Source: Mameliella sp. MMSF_3455 | GTDB lineage: Bacteria; Pseudomonadota; Alphaproteobacteria; Rhodobacterales; Rhodobacteraceae | Direction: 5' to 3' | Length of the DNA: 40,207 nt | Assembly (NCBI RefSeq): GCF_030733205.1 | Contig: NZ_JASHJL010000049.1 | Span: 1 to 40,207, forward strand | Shown here: positions 28,430 to 36,902 of the stretch, one piece after another | Layout of the letters: each line of letters opens with the position of its first letter | Numbering within the stretch: position 1 is the stretch's first letter | The notes under the pieces: generated by a model | Databases searched by the model: none | What the model saw: only the letters and a program-made list of their open reading frames with translations | What the model was told of the DNA's origin: nothing | Position numbers and translations under genes: made by a program

Positions 28430-30466
28430 ATGAGCCTTCTTGAGATCAAGAGCTATGCGGCGGGCCAGTGGGTGGCTCCGGGTGCAGGCGCACGCAGCTT
28501 TGAAAACGCGGTCACCGGCGAGGTGCTGGGCCACGCGGGCAACGATGCGCTGGACGTCGAGGCGATGCTGGCCTTCGCCCGCGACAAGGGTGGCCCGGCA
28601 CTGCGCGCAATGACCTTTCACCAGCGGGCCAAGATGCTCAAGGCGCTGGCGCAGCATCTGTCGCAGCACAAGGACGCGCTGTATGACCTGTCGTTCAACA
28701 CCGGGGCGACGGCGCGCGATCACGGGCTGGACATCGACGGCGGCATCGCCACGCTGTTCGTCTTTGCCTCCAAGGGGCGGCGCGAGATGCCGGACGGGCA
28801 TGTCTACCTGGACGGCGATGTCGAACAGATGTCGCGCTCGGGGCAGTTCCTGGGGCACCACATCTGCACGCCGTTGCAGGGCGTTGCGGTGCATATCAAC
28901 GCCTTCAACTTCCCGGTCTGGGGGATGCTGGAAAAGCTGGGGCCGACCCTGCTGGCGGGGGTGCCCGCCATCGTGAAACCGGCCACGGCCACTTGCTACG
29001 TCACCGAACTGGCGGTGCGGCTGATGCTGGAAAGCGGGCTGCTGCCCGAAGGCGCGCTGCAATTCGTGGCCGGTGGTCTGGGCGACATGCTGGACCGGCT
29101 GACCTGTCAGGACGCGGTGAGTTTCACCGGCTCCGCCGACACGGCGCTGAAGCTGCGGTCGAACCCGCACCTTTTGCGGGAGTCCGTGCGCTTCGTTGCG
29201 GAACAGGACAGCCTGAACGCCTCGATCCTGGGACCGGATGCGGAACCGGGCACGCCGGAGTTCGACCTGTTCGTCAAGGAAGTGCACCGCGAGATGACCG
29301 TGAAGGCGGGGCAGAAATGCACAGCGATCCGCCGCATCATCGCGCCCGAGGCGCAGGTCCCGGCGGTGATCGAGGCGCTGAGCGCGCGGCTGGCCAAGAC
29401 GCCGATCGGCGATCCCCGCGCCGAGGCGACGCGCATGGGGGCGTTGGTCTCGAACGGGCAGAAACGCGACGTGCTGGACAAGGCCAAGGTGATCGGCGCC
29501 GAGGCAGAGCGCGTCTTTGGCGACCCCAACGCCTTTGAGGTGCAAGGCGCGGACGGGGCCAAGGGGGCCTTCCTGCCGCCGATGCTTTTCCACTGTGCCG
29601 ATCCGGACAAGGCAGAGCGCATCCACGACACCGAGGCCTTTGGCCCCGTGTCCACGGTCATGGGCTATCGCGACCTGGGGCACGCGGTGCAGATCGCCAA
29701 TCGTGGCGGCGGGTCGCTCGTGGCGTCTGTCATCACGCATGATCCGGCGGTCGCGCGCGAGGTGGCGCTGGGCGCGGGGGCGTTCCACGGGCGGCTGTAC
29801 TTCAACGATCGTAACAGCATGAAGGAAAGCACCGGCCACGGCTCTCCGATGCCGCATCTTGTTCACGGCGGTCCCGGCCGTGCGGGCGGCGGCGAGGAAA
29901 TGGGCGGCGTGCGCGGCGTGATGCACTACATGCAGCGGACCTCGATCCAGGGCAGCCCGGAGATGCTGAGCGCCATTGGTAACCGCTGGGTTCCCGGCGC
30001 CGAGGAAAAAGAGGCACCGGCGCATCCCTTTACCCGCGGTTTCGACGACCTGGCGATTGGCGAGACGCTGCACGCGGGCCCGCGTGAGATCACGCTGAAG
30101 GACATCGAGCATTTCGCGGAGTTCACTGGCGACACCTTCTATGCGCACATGGACGAGGAGGCCGCGGCGCGGAATCCCTTCTTCCCGGGTCGCGTGGCGC
30201 ATGGCTACCTGCTGCTGAGTTTCGCGGCGGGCATGTTTGTCGAGCCGAACGAGGGGCCGGTGCTGGCCAATACCGGGCTGGACGGGCTACGCTTCATGAA
30301 GCCGGTGGTGGCCGGGGATGCGCTGAACGTGCGCCTGACCGTCAAGCAAAAGACGCGCCGGACGGATGACTATGGCGAGGTGCGCTGGCACGTGACGCTG
30401 ACGAACCAGGACGGCGACAAGGTGGCGGAATACGAGCTGCTGACGATGAACGCCTACAGCGCCTGA
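28430..30466 (+). CDS. paaZ: Bifunctional PaaZ: oxepin-CoA hydrolase and semialdehyde dehydrogenase
   Basis: 678 residues. N-terminal aldehyde dehydrogenase (~1-515) with nucleophile C297 in KAGQKCTAIRRI, INAFNFPVWGMLEKLGP and the FTGSADTAL cofactor loop. C-terminal MaoC-type hydratase (~530-678) with FTGDTFYAHMDEEAA, GRVAHGYLL and hot-dog strands. It opens the oxepin-CoA ring and oxidises the resulting aldehyde to 3-oxo-5,6-didehydrosuberyl-CoA. GGGGGAAGG just before ATG 28430. Confidence 0.97.
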   Translation: MSLLEIKSYAAGQWVAPGAGARSFENAVTGEVLGHAGNDALDVEAMLAFARDKGGPALRAMTFHQRAKMLKALAQHLSQHKDALYDLSFNTGATARDHGLDIDGGIATLFVFASKGRREMPDGHVYLDGDVEQMSRSGQFLGHHICTPLQGVAVHINAFNFPVWGMLEKLGPTLLAGVPAIVKPATATCYVTELAVRLMLESGLLPEGALQFVAGGLGDMLDRLTCQDAVSFTGSADTALKLRSNPHLLRESVRFVAEQDSLNASILGPDAEPGTPEFDLFVKEVHREMTVKAGQKCTAIRRIIAPEAQVPAVIEALSARLAKTPIGDPRAEATRMGALVSNGQKRDVLDKAKVIGAEAERVFGDPNAFEVQGADGAKGAFLPPMLFHCADPDKAERIHDTEAFGPVSTVMGYRDLGHAVQIANRGGGSLVASVITHDPAVAREVALGAGAFHGRLYFNDRNSMKESTGHGSPMPHLVHGGPGRAGGGEEMGGVRGVMHYMQRTSIQGSPEMLSAIGNRWVPGAEEKEAPAHPFTRGFDDLAIGETLHAGPREITLKDIEHFAEFTGDTFYAHMDEEAAARNPFFPGRVAHGYLLLSFAAGMFVEPNEGPVLANTGLDGLRFMKPVVAGDALNVRLTVKQKTRRTDDYGEVRWHVTLTNQDGDKVAEYELLTMNAYSA

Positions 30467-30482
30467 GCGCAGACAGGAGACG

Positions 30483-31253
30483 ATGGACAGCACGGCCTTC
30501 GAAGCAGCGGTCAGCGACCTGCGGGGCGAGATTCCCCCGCGCGTCTGGTCGCTGCTTGTCACCGTATTCGGGGATCTTGCGCAGGATGGTTCGGCGCTGC
30601 CGGGGACCGTCCTGGGCGAGATCATGAACCGTGTCGGCATCAAGCCCGAGGCCATGCGCGTGGCGCTGCACCGCCTGCGCAAGGACGGCTGGATCGAAAG
30701 CGAGCGGGCCGGACGGTCCAGTCTGTATCGCCTGACGGCCGAGGGGCGGGCCCAGACCGTCGCCGCCAGCCCGCGCATCTATGCCGCCGACCCGCCCGCA
30801 AATGCAGCCTTCCTGGTGCTGACCGATCCGGCCTCTCCGCTGGAATGGACGCGTAACGATGTCTGGGTCACGCCGCATGCGGTGCTGACGGCGCATCCGC
30901 CCGCCGGGGCAGAGGCCTTTGCCACGCCGATTGATCCCGACCGGCCCTTGCCGCGCTGGATGCGCGACAAGACCTGCGATGCGACGACCGTGTCCCTCTC
31001 GGCTGACCTCGCGGCCCGCCTGACGCGGGCCGAGGCGGCGCTGGAGGCTGCCGGCGCGCCGGACCCGTTGCAAACCGCCGCCCTACGGGTGCTGATCGTG
31101 CACAGCTGGCGGCGCATCGTGCTCAAGGTGCCGGAACTTCCGGATTTCGTCCTGCCCGCGGATTGGGCCGGCCCGGCCTGTCGGGCCGGCACGGCGCGGC
31201 TGTTGCGGCGCCTGCCCGCGCCGGGATTGGACAGGCTGTCGGCGGCGGCCTGA
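30483..31253 (+). CDS. paaX: PaaX-family transcriptional repressor
   Basis: 256 residues. N-terminal winged HTH (~15-85; LGEIMNRVGIKPEAMRVALHRLRKDGWIESER, AGRSSLYRLTAEGR) followed by the PaaX effector and C-terminal domains (VLIVHSWRRIVLKVPELPDFVLPADWAG). PaaX usually represses paa genes until phenylacetyl-CoA binds. It is shorter than E. coli PaaX (316), which fits the Rhodobacterales form. Last structural part of the operon, 16 bp after paaZ. Confidence 0.9.
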   Translation: MDSTAFEAAVSDLRGEIPPRVWSLLVTVFGDLAQDGSALPGTVLGEIMNRVGIKPEAMRVALHRLRKDGWIESERAGRSSLYRLTAEGRAQTVAASPRIYAADPPANAAFLVLTDPASPLEWTRNDVWVTPHAVLTAHPPAGAEAFATPIDPDRPLPRWMRDKTCDATTVSLSADLAARLTRAEAALEAAGAPDPLQTAALRVLIVHSWRRIVLKVPELPDFVLPADWAGPACRAGTARLLRRLPAPGLDRLSAAA

Positions 31254-31276
31254 CGCGGCGCCGATCCTGTCCGATG

Positions 31277-31305
31277 TTGTCACCGACCATTCGGTCAGTT
31301 AATTT
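31277..31305 (+). promoter_or_regulatory. Promoter and operator of the TetR gene
   Basis: TTGTCA (31277-31282), a 17-base spacer, then TAATTT (31300-31305) form a plausible sigma-70 promoter. The spacer holds CCGACC-ATTC-GGTC (31283-31296), the same arrangement as at 22276-22296 before the paa operon. A TetR dimer here would block the promoter. Confidence 0.65.
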
Positions 31306-31354
31306 CCCCGCAAAACCCCGGTATGAAGACCGGACAAGGGAGCGAGGAGAGACC

Positions 31355-31951
31355 GTGGCACGCCCCATCGCCAAGGATCACGACGAGAAACGCGCGCAAA
31401 TCCTGAATTGCGCGGCACAGGTCTTTGCCGCCGAAGGGTTCGACCGTGCCTCGATGAACCGGATCGCGGCGGGATGCGGAATCTCGAAGGCCAATATCTA
31501 CCACTACTACGCGGGCAAGGACGCGCTGCTGTTCGACCTTCTGGACAGCTACCTGTCCGCTTTGCACGCCCGCGTCTGCGTCGAACCTGCGCCCGAGGCC
31601 ACCCCCGAGGATCGGCTGCTGGACACGGTGCGTGCGGTGCTGCGAGCCTACCAGGGGGCCGACGACCATCACAAGGTACAGATATCCGCGCTGGACGCGC
31701 TGCCCGAGGACAAGCAGAAGGTGCTGCGCGCCTACCAGCGCGACATGGTCAACCATCTCTCGGCCATCCTGGCAGAGATCGCGCCCGACAAGCTGGGGGG
31801 GGACCCGCGCAAGCTGCGCTCTGTCACCATGTCGGTCTTTGGCATGCTGAACTGGTACTACATGTGGAACACGGGCGCGGGCAGCGAGGCCCGCGAGGAA
31901 TACGCCCAGCTTGTCACCAACCTCACGCTGAAAGGCGTGCAAGGGGTGTGA
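31355..31951 (+). CDS. TetR/AcrR-family regulator, probable PaaR-type
   Basis: 198 residues starting at GTG 31355, chosen for GAGGAGA five bases upstream and because ARPIAKDHDEKRAQIL begins a normal TetR N-terminus. HTH at ~30-52 (SMNRIAAGCGISKANIYHYYAGKD), ligand domain ~65-195. It belongs to the acyl-CoA-catabolism type of TetR regulators. Its promoter and the paa operon promoter share an operator, so it likely controls both, with phenylacetyl-CoA as possible ligand (inference). Confidence 0.87.
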   Translation: MARPIAKDHDEKRAQILNCAAQVFAAEGFDRASMNRIAAGCGISKANIYHYYAGKDALLFDLLDSYLSALHARVCVEPAPEATPEDRLLDTVRAVLRAYQGADDHHKVQISALDALPEDKQKVLRAYQRDMVNHLSAILAEIAPDKLGGDPRKLRSVTMSVFGMLNWYYMWNTGAGSEAREEYAQLVTNLTLKGVQGV

Positions 31952-31997
31952 CGCCGGATACCTTGACGCCGACCTTGTAGACCTTGCAGGCGGTTCT

Positions 31998-32049
31998 GGA
32001 TGCTCTTGTCCGCCGTCTCCTCAAGGGGCAAGAGTATCCGGATCTTTTT
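31998..32049 (+). terminator. Terminator after the paa/TetR region
   Basis: GGATGCTCTTGTCC (31998-32011) pairs with GGGCAAGAGTATCC (32026-32039), with two G-T pairs, leaving a ~14-base loop; TTTTT follows at 32045-32049. Upstream, ACCTTG is repeated three times at 31961-31988. Confidence 0.7.
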
Positions 32050-32126
32050 GCCGCGTTTCCTTGTGCCGCGGGTCGCCGGGACAGGCGGACGTTCGTGATC
32101 GATCCCCCTGTGACCGGTATTGGACC

Positions 32127-32900
32127 TCAGACCGTGAAGGCCCTGCGGAAAGCGTCCAGCGCGGTTTCGGGATCGCTCTTGGCGTAGCCCTCGAAGGCGA
32201 CCGGTCCGTCATAGCCCATGTCGGCCAGCGCGCGGGCGATGACGGGATAGTTCATCTCTCCCGTGCCCGGCTCGAACCGGCCCGGGTTGTCGGCGACCTG
32301 GTATTCGCCGATCCAGGGCAGGCAGGCCTCGGCCCAGCGGATCACGTCACCTTCGCCGATCTGCGTGTGGTAGAGATCGAGGTTGATCCGCAGTTGCGGT
32401 CGATCCACCGCCGAGACCAGCGACAGGACATCGGCGGTCGTATTGAACGGACAGCCGGGATGTTCGCGCAGGTTGAGGTTTTCCAGGGTGAAGGTCACGC
32501 CTTCTTCCTCGGCCATGTCGCAGATCCGGTGCAGCGTATCGCGCGCCCGCAGCCACATGCCGGGGGCAAAGGCCCCGTGTCGGGGGATCGGCAATCCACC
32601 GTCGCCCAGGCCGGTGCCATGCAGGTTCAGCCGCGCAAAGCCCAGCCGCTTGCCCACTTGCGCGGTTTCCCGGGCCGATTTCACCAGCAGGTCGGCGCCT
32701 TCGGCATCCGACAGGCGCCCGTGCAAATAGCCGTTCATGATGGTGAAACTGGCGCCGGTCTTTTCCAGCGCGTCCAGGTCCCAGTCCGGCCAGTTCCAGA
32801 GGCCGACGCCAAAGCCCATCTCGTCCAGGCGCGCGGCGCGCCAGGCGATGGGTTTGTCCAGCCAGAGCATTTCCGCGCACGCGGCAAGTTGGAATGTCAT
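32127..32900 (-). CDS. Hydroxypyruvate isomerase-like TIM-barrel protein
   Basis: 257 residues, AP endonuclease 2/xylose isomerase-like TIM-barrel family. Metal-site motifs in Hyi order: LNLHGTG, TLENLN (E), NLDLYHTQIGEGD (D/H), QVADNPGRFEPGTGEMNYP and VAFEGY (E). It most resembles hydroxypyruvate isomerase or inosose/sugar epimerases. ATG 32900 is immediately before the Rieske gene end (32902), so the two are one unit. Substrate uncertain: hydroxypyruvate, or an inositol-like keto sugar given the MocA-like neighbour. Confidence 0.8.
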   Translation of the reverse strand: MTFQLAACAEMLWLDKPIAWRAARLDEMGFGVGLWNWPDWDLDALEKTGASFTIMNGYLHGRLSDAEGADLLVKSARETAQVGKRLGFARLNLHGTGLGDGGLPIPRHGAFAPGMWLRARDTLHRICDMAEEEGVTFTLENLNLREHPGCPFNTTADVLSLVSAVDRPQLRINLDLYHTQIGEGDVIRWAEACLPWIGEYQVADNPGRFEPGTGEMNYPVIARALADMGYDGPVAFEGYAKSDPETALDAFRRAFTV

Positions 32901-32901
32901 C

Positions 32902-33213
32902 TCAAAGCTCCACGAAGATGCGGCCGTTCTCGACCTTGGTGAGGTAGGTGTGCAGGTTTTCGCAGGCGGGGGGCGTTTCCACCTCGCCCGTGGTGCAGTC
33001 GAAGATCGACGAATGCTTGGGGCATTCGATCGTCGCCTCGACCACCAGACCGTTTTCAAGGTGCACGTCCTCGTACGTGCACAGCCCGTCGGTGCAATGG
33101 TGGTTGTCCTGGTGGTCGCGTACGATCACGAAGGTTCGGCTGCCGTGATCGAAACGGACAAGGTCCTCTTTGTCGATGTCGCCGGTGGCGCAGGCATCAA
33201 TCCATTCGGACAT
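32902..33213 (-). CDS. Rieske [2Fe-2S] ferredoxin, MocE-like, with CTY in place of CTH
   Basis: 103 residues, single Rieske domain of an oxygenase ferredoxin such as MocE. The second half of the cluster motif is present (CPKH, ~64-67), but the first reads C-T-Y (codon TAC) where the family has C-x-H; a nearby histidine follows four residues on in CTYEDVHL. One C-to-T change would explain it. It would have delivered electrons to an oxygenase; the candidate partner in this locus, the desaturase/hydroxylase at 34500-35235, is a pseudogene. Confidence 0.82.
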   Translation of the reverse strand: MSEWIDACATGDIDKEDLVRFDHGSRTFVIVRDHQDNHHCTDGLCTYEDVHLENGLVVEATIECPKHSSIFDCTTGEVETPPACENLHTYLTKVENGRIFVEL

Positions 33214-33312
33214 TTGGGTCTCCGTGGTTTATCGGGCGTCGCTGGCGCCAGGGCACGGGCAGCATGTCGTGCCGCAACGTGGAGCCGAGCCTGTCGTAGA
33301 TAACGCCGGCTT

Positions 33313-34317
33313 TCATGCGTAGAACCCCGGTCTGGCGATCTTTTCGACCACACATTTTTGACCTGTTTCCAGCGCCCTGACCCCGGTCTGTGCAACCTGT
33401 GCGGCGCAGTAGCCGTCCCAGCAGTCCGCAGCCGTCGCCGGAAAGGCGCCGGTTTCCACGAAGCGCAGGAAATCGCGGTTCTGGCGGACGTAGGCCTCGT
33501 GATAGCGCCCGCGCCAGTCGGCCTCGTAGCGGGTGGTGGCGGCCAGTTTCATGTCGGTGCGGGTGTAGGCGAGGTTGTTCATGGCGATGCTGCCCTGTTC
33601 GCCCACCAATTCCGCGCGCACGTCGTAGCCATAGGCGGCGTTGTTGTTGACCTCGATGGTCACAAGCTGGCCGTCATCGGTTTCCAGGACCATGACGACC
33701 GGGGCCACGACGGAATCCGATCGCCGGGGCTGGTAGGCAGAGATTGCGGTGAATTCGCAGCCCAGGACATGACGGGCGACATCGAATTCATGCGGCGCGG
33801 AATTGGTGATTGCCATCGCGCCGGTGAAATCGGCGGCCGGGGTTTCCACGTTGCGGTGAAAATTGTGCATCATCAGCGCGCGGCCCAGTTGGCCACTTGT
33901 CACCGCCTCCTTCATTTCGACGTAGGACTGGTCATAGCGGCGCATGAAGCCCAGCATGACGTGTTTTGTCCCTGCGGCCTCTTCGGCCTGCATGACCTCG
34001 ATGCATTCTTGTGGCGACTGCGACAGGGGCTTTTCGCAGAGCACGCGCTTGCCCGCGCGGATAGAGGCCATGCTGAGCGGCGCATGGGTGAAATCGGGGC
34101 TGGCGATGATGACCGCGTCGACATCGTCGCGGGTGATTGCGGCCTCGGGATCGGTTGTGACATCGGTGGCGCCCAGATTGTCAGCCACCGCTCGCGCGCG
34201 GTCGGCGTTCATGTCGCAGACCAGTTGAAGGGTGGCGCCGGGCATGTCCTCGGCCACGATTGCGGCGTGATCGGCCCCCATCAGTCCCGCGCCGATCACG
34301 GCGATGCGAATGCTCAT
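33313..34317 (-). CDS. Gfo/Idh/MocA-family NAD-dependent dehydrogenase
   Basis: 334 residues. Rossmann domain with VIGAGLMGADHA (~7-18), CEKPLSQSPQE (~92-102, conserved lysine in EKP), and the C-terminal sheet with NSAPHEFDVARHVLG (~170-184, catalytic H/D region). It oxidises a sugar or inositol-type polyol. ATG 34317 follows GGAGCACAG. The frame stays open upstream into the decayed desaturase, which is not part of this protein. Substrate not determinable; myo-inositol-like is the usual guess. Confidence 0.87.
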   Translation of the reverse strand: MSIRIAVIGAGLMGADHAAIVAEDMPGATLQLVCDMNADRARAVADNLGATDVTTDPEAAITRDDVDAVIIASPDFTHAPLSMASIRAGKRVLCEKPLSQSPQECIEVMQAEEAAGTKHVMLGFMRRYDQSYVEMKEAVTSGQLGRALMMHNFHRNVETPAADFTGAMAITNSAPHEFDVARHVLGCEFTAISAYQPRRSDSVVAPVVMVLETDDGQLVTIEVNNNAAYGYDVRAELVGEQGSIAMNNLAYTRTDMKLAATTRYEADWRGRYHEAYVRQNRDFLRFVETGAFPATAADCWDGYCAAQVAQTGVRALETGQKCVVEKIARPGFYA

Positions 34318-34499
34318 CCTGTGCTCCGTCATGATATTGGATCCGCGAAGGATGCCCGTGAACGCGTTGCCGTCAAAGGCCCAGATGTGGAATGGCGGAT
34401 GTGAAAGGCCGTGGTGAACTGGGGGCATGGTTGTCGTGAGGCGGTGCGGGGTGCCTTCACGGCGCCTTGCAGGTGTTCCTCCTTCGGCGGGCATGCCGA

Positions 34500-35235
34500 C
34501 TTTCCGGGTATTTGCGCGCGCCTTCTTTTCCCGGAAACCCGCCTTCATCCTTTCGTCGGCCTCCTTGGAGCCGTCGTGCCAATAGCCCAGCCACTTATCC
34601 AGCGGGACCAGCCCGTCGGCGCCGTAGTTCACTTCGAAGTACTTGTGGTGCAGGTAATGGGCTTAGGCATGGCTATCGAGCGCGGTCTCGTCAGTGATTT
34701 CCAGCTTGTCAAAGCCGATGTGCCCGTTGATCGCACCGTAGCCGACCGCATGGCTGTTGAACATCATCACGATCCGGTTGGACGGGATCAGCAGGTGCCA
34801 AGCGACCTCGCCGAAATACAGCGTGTGCTCGATCCAGTGCATCGACAGCGACGGTCAGGGCGACGGGTTGATCGAATTGTGGTGCACCGAATGCATGTGC
34901 TTGTAGAGAAAGGGCGTGTGGACAGACGGTGGATGCAGAAGAAGTGAATCTCGTGGATGGCGGGCACCAGCAGCGTCAGCACCACCAGCCACTGCCAGTT
35001 GTCCTGCCAGTCGACTTTGCCGAAGGCGTGGATGCCATTGCCATAGCGCCACAGCACCAGCACCTCGACCAGGATCCAGATCGGGATGCCGATCAAGAAG
35101 CTGCGCAGGAAGTTGTCCAGGTTCCGGCTCTTGAACCAGAACACGTCGGAGGGGGACTCTGAAGGAAACCTGGCGTTGTATTTGAGCCGCGTGCCCTGCT
35201 TGCGCCGGATGTAATAGAACAGCTCGATCGTGCCC
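34500..35235 (-). pseudogene. Decayed sterol desaturase/fatty acid hydroxylase family gene
   Basis: Readable pieces in three frames: FYYIRRKQGTRLKY and NLDNFLRSFLIGIPIW to EIHFFCIHR (35230-34925); after a frameshift, HTPFLYKHMHSVHHNSINPSP (34925-34860); after a stop near 34858, SLSMHWIEHTLYFGEVAWHLL and on to ITDETALDSHA; then a TAA at 34665-34663 and HYLHHKYFEVNYGADGLVPLDKW. The two HxxHH boxes of the family are recognisable, but about 80 N-terminal residues are missing. Non-functional. Confidence 0.82.
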
Positions 35236-35399
35236 TCCCCAGCGTCTTGCCGACACGCGCAGAGGTGTGCGGCGGCCGATGCATGTAGTCTTGACGAGGG
35301 GAGACGCATCAAATCAAGTTCGCTGGCGTGATCGGAGTGATTTCAAATCATTTCAACTCATGCGCCCTTTGCGATGAAACGAAATGAAAGGGCCCCGGC

Positions 35400-36040
35400 A
35401 TGGTGAAGCGACCGACAATACCTGACCTGGCAAGGGCGGCGGGCGTCTCCGTTTCGACGGTCAACCGCGTGATCAACTCTCCAGACCATGTTCGCCAGCC
35501 AACCCGCGAACGAGTGCTGCGCGCGGCGCAGGGGATCGGGTTCTACGGGTTTGGTGTCATTGAGTTTTCCGTTCAGGCGGGGCGTGAGCTGCATCGTCCC
35601 GGCGTACATTTGCGAGGCGATAGACTCCCTTCTGGTGCGGGGCGCCCCGGTCATCGGGCTGCTCTCTCCCCTGACAGCGCGGGGGAACGTGGGCTATGTG
35701 GGGCTGGACAGTTTCAAGGTGGGCCGCACCGCCGCCTAGGCTTTTGATAAGAACTGCCACCAGAGGGGCGAAATCGGCATCTTCGTGGGCAACACGCGTT
35801 ACCGCAACCAGGACATGAACGAGAGCGGTTTTCGCTCTTATTTCCGAGAGAGGGATCCGGCTTCACCCTGTTGGAACCGTGCGCGACATTTGAATCGGCG
35901 GATGTGGCGCGTGAGATGACAGAAGAGCTGTTTGCCCGGCACCCCCGAGATGTGCGGCATGTTCATTTCGGGCGGAGGGATCACGGGGGCGCAGCACGTC
36001 ACGCTGGATTTCGACATCCATACATCCGAAAATCTGTGAC
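35400..36040 (+). pseudogene. Decayed LacI-family regulator gene
   Basis: The LacI HTH is intact at 35400-35550 (PTIPDLARAAGVSVSTVNRVIN). The frame then shifts: LVRGAPVIGLLSPLTARGNVGYVGLDSFKVGRTAA continues in another frame and meets a TAG at 35737-35739. Further LacI-like pieces follow (GEIGIFVGNTRYRNQDMNESGF) with more stops. It probably regulated the neighbouring sugar/inositol locus on the minus strand; both genes have decayed together. Confidence 0.82.
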
Positions 36041-36073
36041 CCGATCCTGACCGGCGCGCGCTTATGCCTCTTG

Positions 36074-36091
36074 AATTTATCATGATGAATT
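36074..36091. promoter_or_regulatory. GntR operator copy 1 (AATTTATCATGATGAATT)
   Basis: An 18-bp palindrome with 16 of 18 positions paired, 38 bp before the GntR gene at 36129. The left 12 bases, AATTTATCATGA, recur exactly twice at 38509 and 38537, so this is probably the regulator's own site. Confidence 0.75.
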
Positions 36092-36128
36092 GCTTGTCTC
36101 TGGCAATGTCGTCACGGTTCCGTTTCCC

Positions 36129-36902
36129 ATGACCGGGGTCAAGAGCCCAGGCCCCCTGACGCGCGACGGCACGCGCCGGTCGCGCCCGGTGCGTGTGGCC
36201 GAGGCGATCAAGGACCTCGTGGTTGAACGCGGGCTGCAGCCGGGGGACCGGCTGCCCGGCGAATCCGAACTGATCGCAGAATTCGGCATGTCCAAGGGCA
36301 CGATCCGCGAGGCGATGCGCCTGTTGCAGGCGCAGGGCCTTGTGGTGACCAAGACCGGCCCGGGTGGCGGCAGTTTCGTGGGCGAGGTCGGCAAGGACCG
36401 GGCCCATGCGCTGCTGGGCAACTATTTCTACTTCCGCAATATCTCGATCGACGACATCTACCAGGTCCGCATCGCCCTTGAGCCGGAACTGGCGGCCTCT
36501 CTGGCCGGGCGGCTGACGCCCGAGCAACTGGCGGAACTGGAACAGATCATGACCACCTACGCCGAACCCGCCGAGGATGCCGAGGGCGAACGCGCCCAGC
36601 ACGTCGCCTCCCTGGTGTTCCACGCGCGGCTGGCAGAGTTTGCGGACAACGCTTTGCTGGGGTTCTTCATCGGTTTCATGGCGCAGATCCTGGCCGACCT
36701 GACCGTTTACAAACGCCTCTACTCCAAGCCGAACCACGAACTCTGGCGGCAGGGGCGCGACCACCAGGCCGGGCTGGTCGAGGCCTTGCGCGACGGCGAC
36801 GGCGAAGCCGCCCGCGCCATCATGCGCGAACACATGGAAATGGCGCGCCGCCTGATGGAGGATCAGGAGGCGGTGGTGATGAAACGGTTCATGGCGGAAT
36901 GA
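36129..36902 (+). CDS. GntR-family regulator, FCD subfamily
   Basis: 257 residues. Winged HTH at ~20-85 (GDRLPGESELIAEFGMSKGTIREAMRLLQAQGLVVTKTGPGGGSFV), FCD domain ~105-250 with D/H ligand residues in IYQVRIALEPE, VFHARLAEF, RDHQAGLVEAL and REHMEMARR. ATG 36129 is preferred; a TTG at 36090 would lie inside the operator. Coupled to glsA by ATGA overlap. It likely represses itself, the DUF1028 gene and the ABC transporter in response to an amide or amino-acid ligand. Confidence 0.87.
   Translation: MTGVKSPGPLTRDGTRRSRPVRVAEAIKDLVVERGLQPGDRLPGESELIAEFGMSKGTIREAMRLLQAQGLVVTKTGPGGGSFVGEVGKDRAHALLGNYFYFRNISIDDIYQVRIALEPELAASLAGRLTPEQLAELEQIMTTYAEPAEDAEGERAQHVASLVFHARLAEFADNALLGFFIGFMAQILADLTVYKRLYSKPNHELWRQGRDHQAGLVEALRDGDGEAARAIMREHMEMARRLMEDQEAVVMKRFMAE

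Noticed and set aside
31961-31988. Three ACCTTG repeats after the TetR gene as a possible repeat array
   Set aside because: Only three short copies with unequal spacers; no CRISPR-like structure.
34788-35312. An intact 174-residue desaturase-like protein
   Set aside because: The frame loses similarity after EIHFFCIHR and the family continues in other frames, so this is a fragment of a pseudogene.
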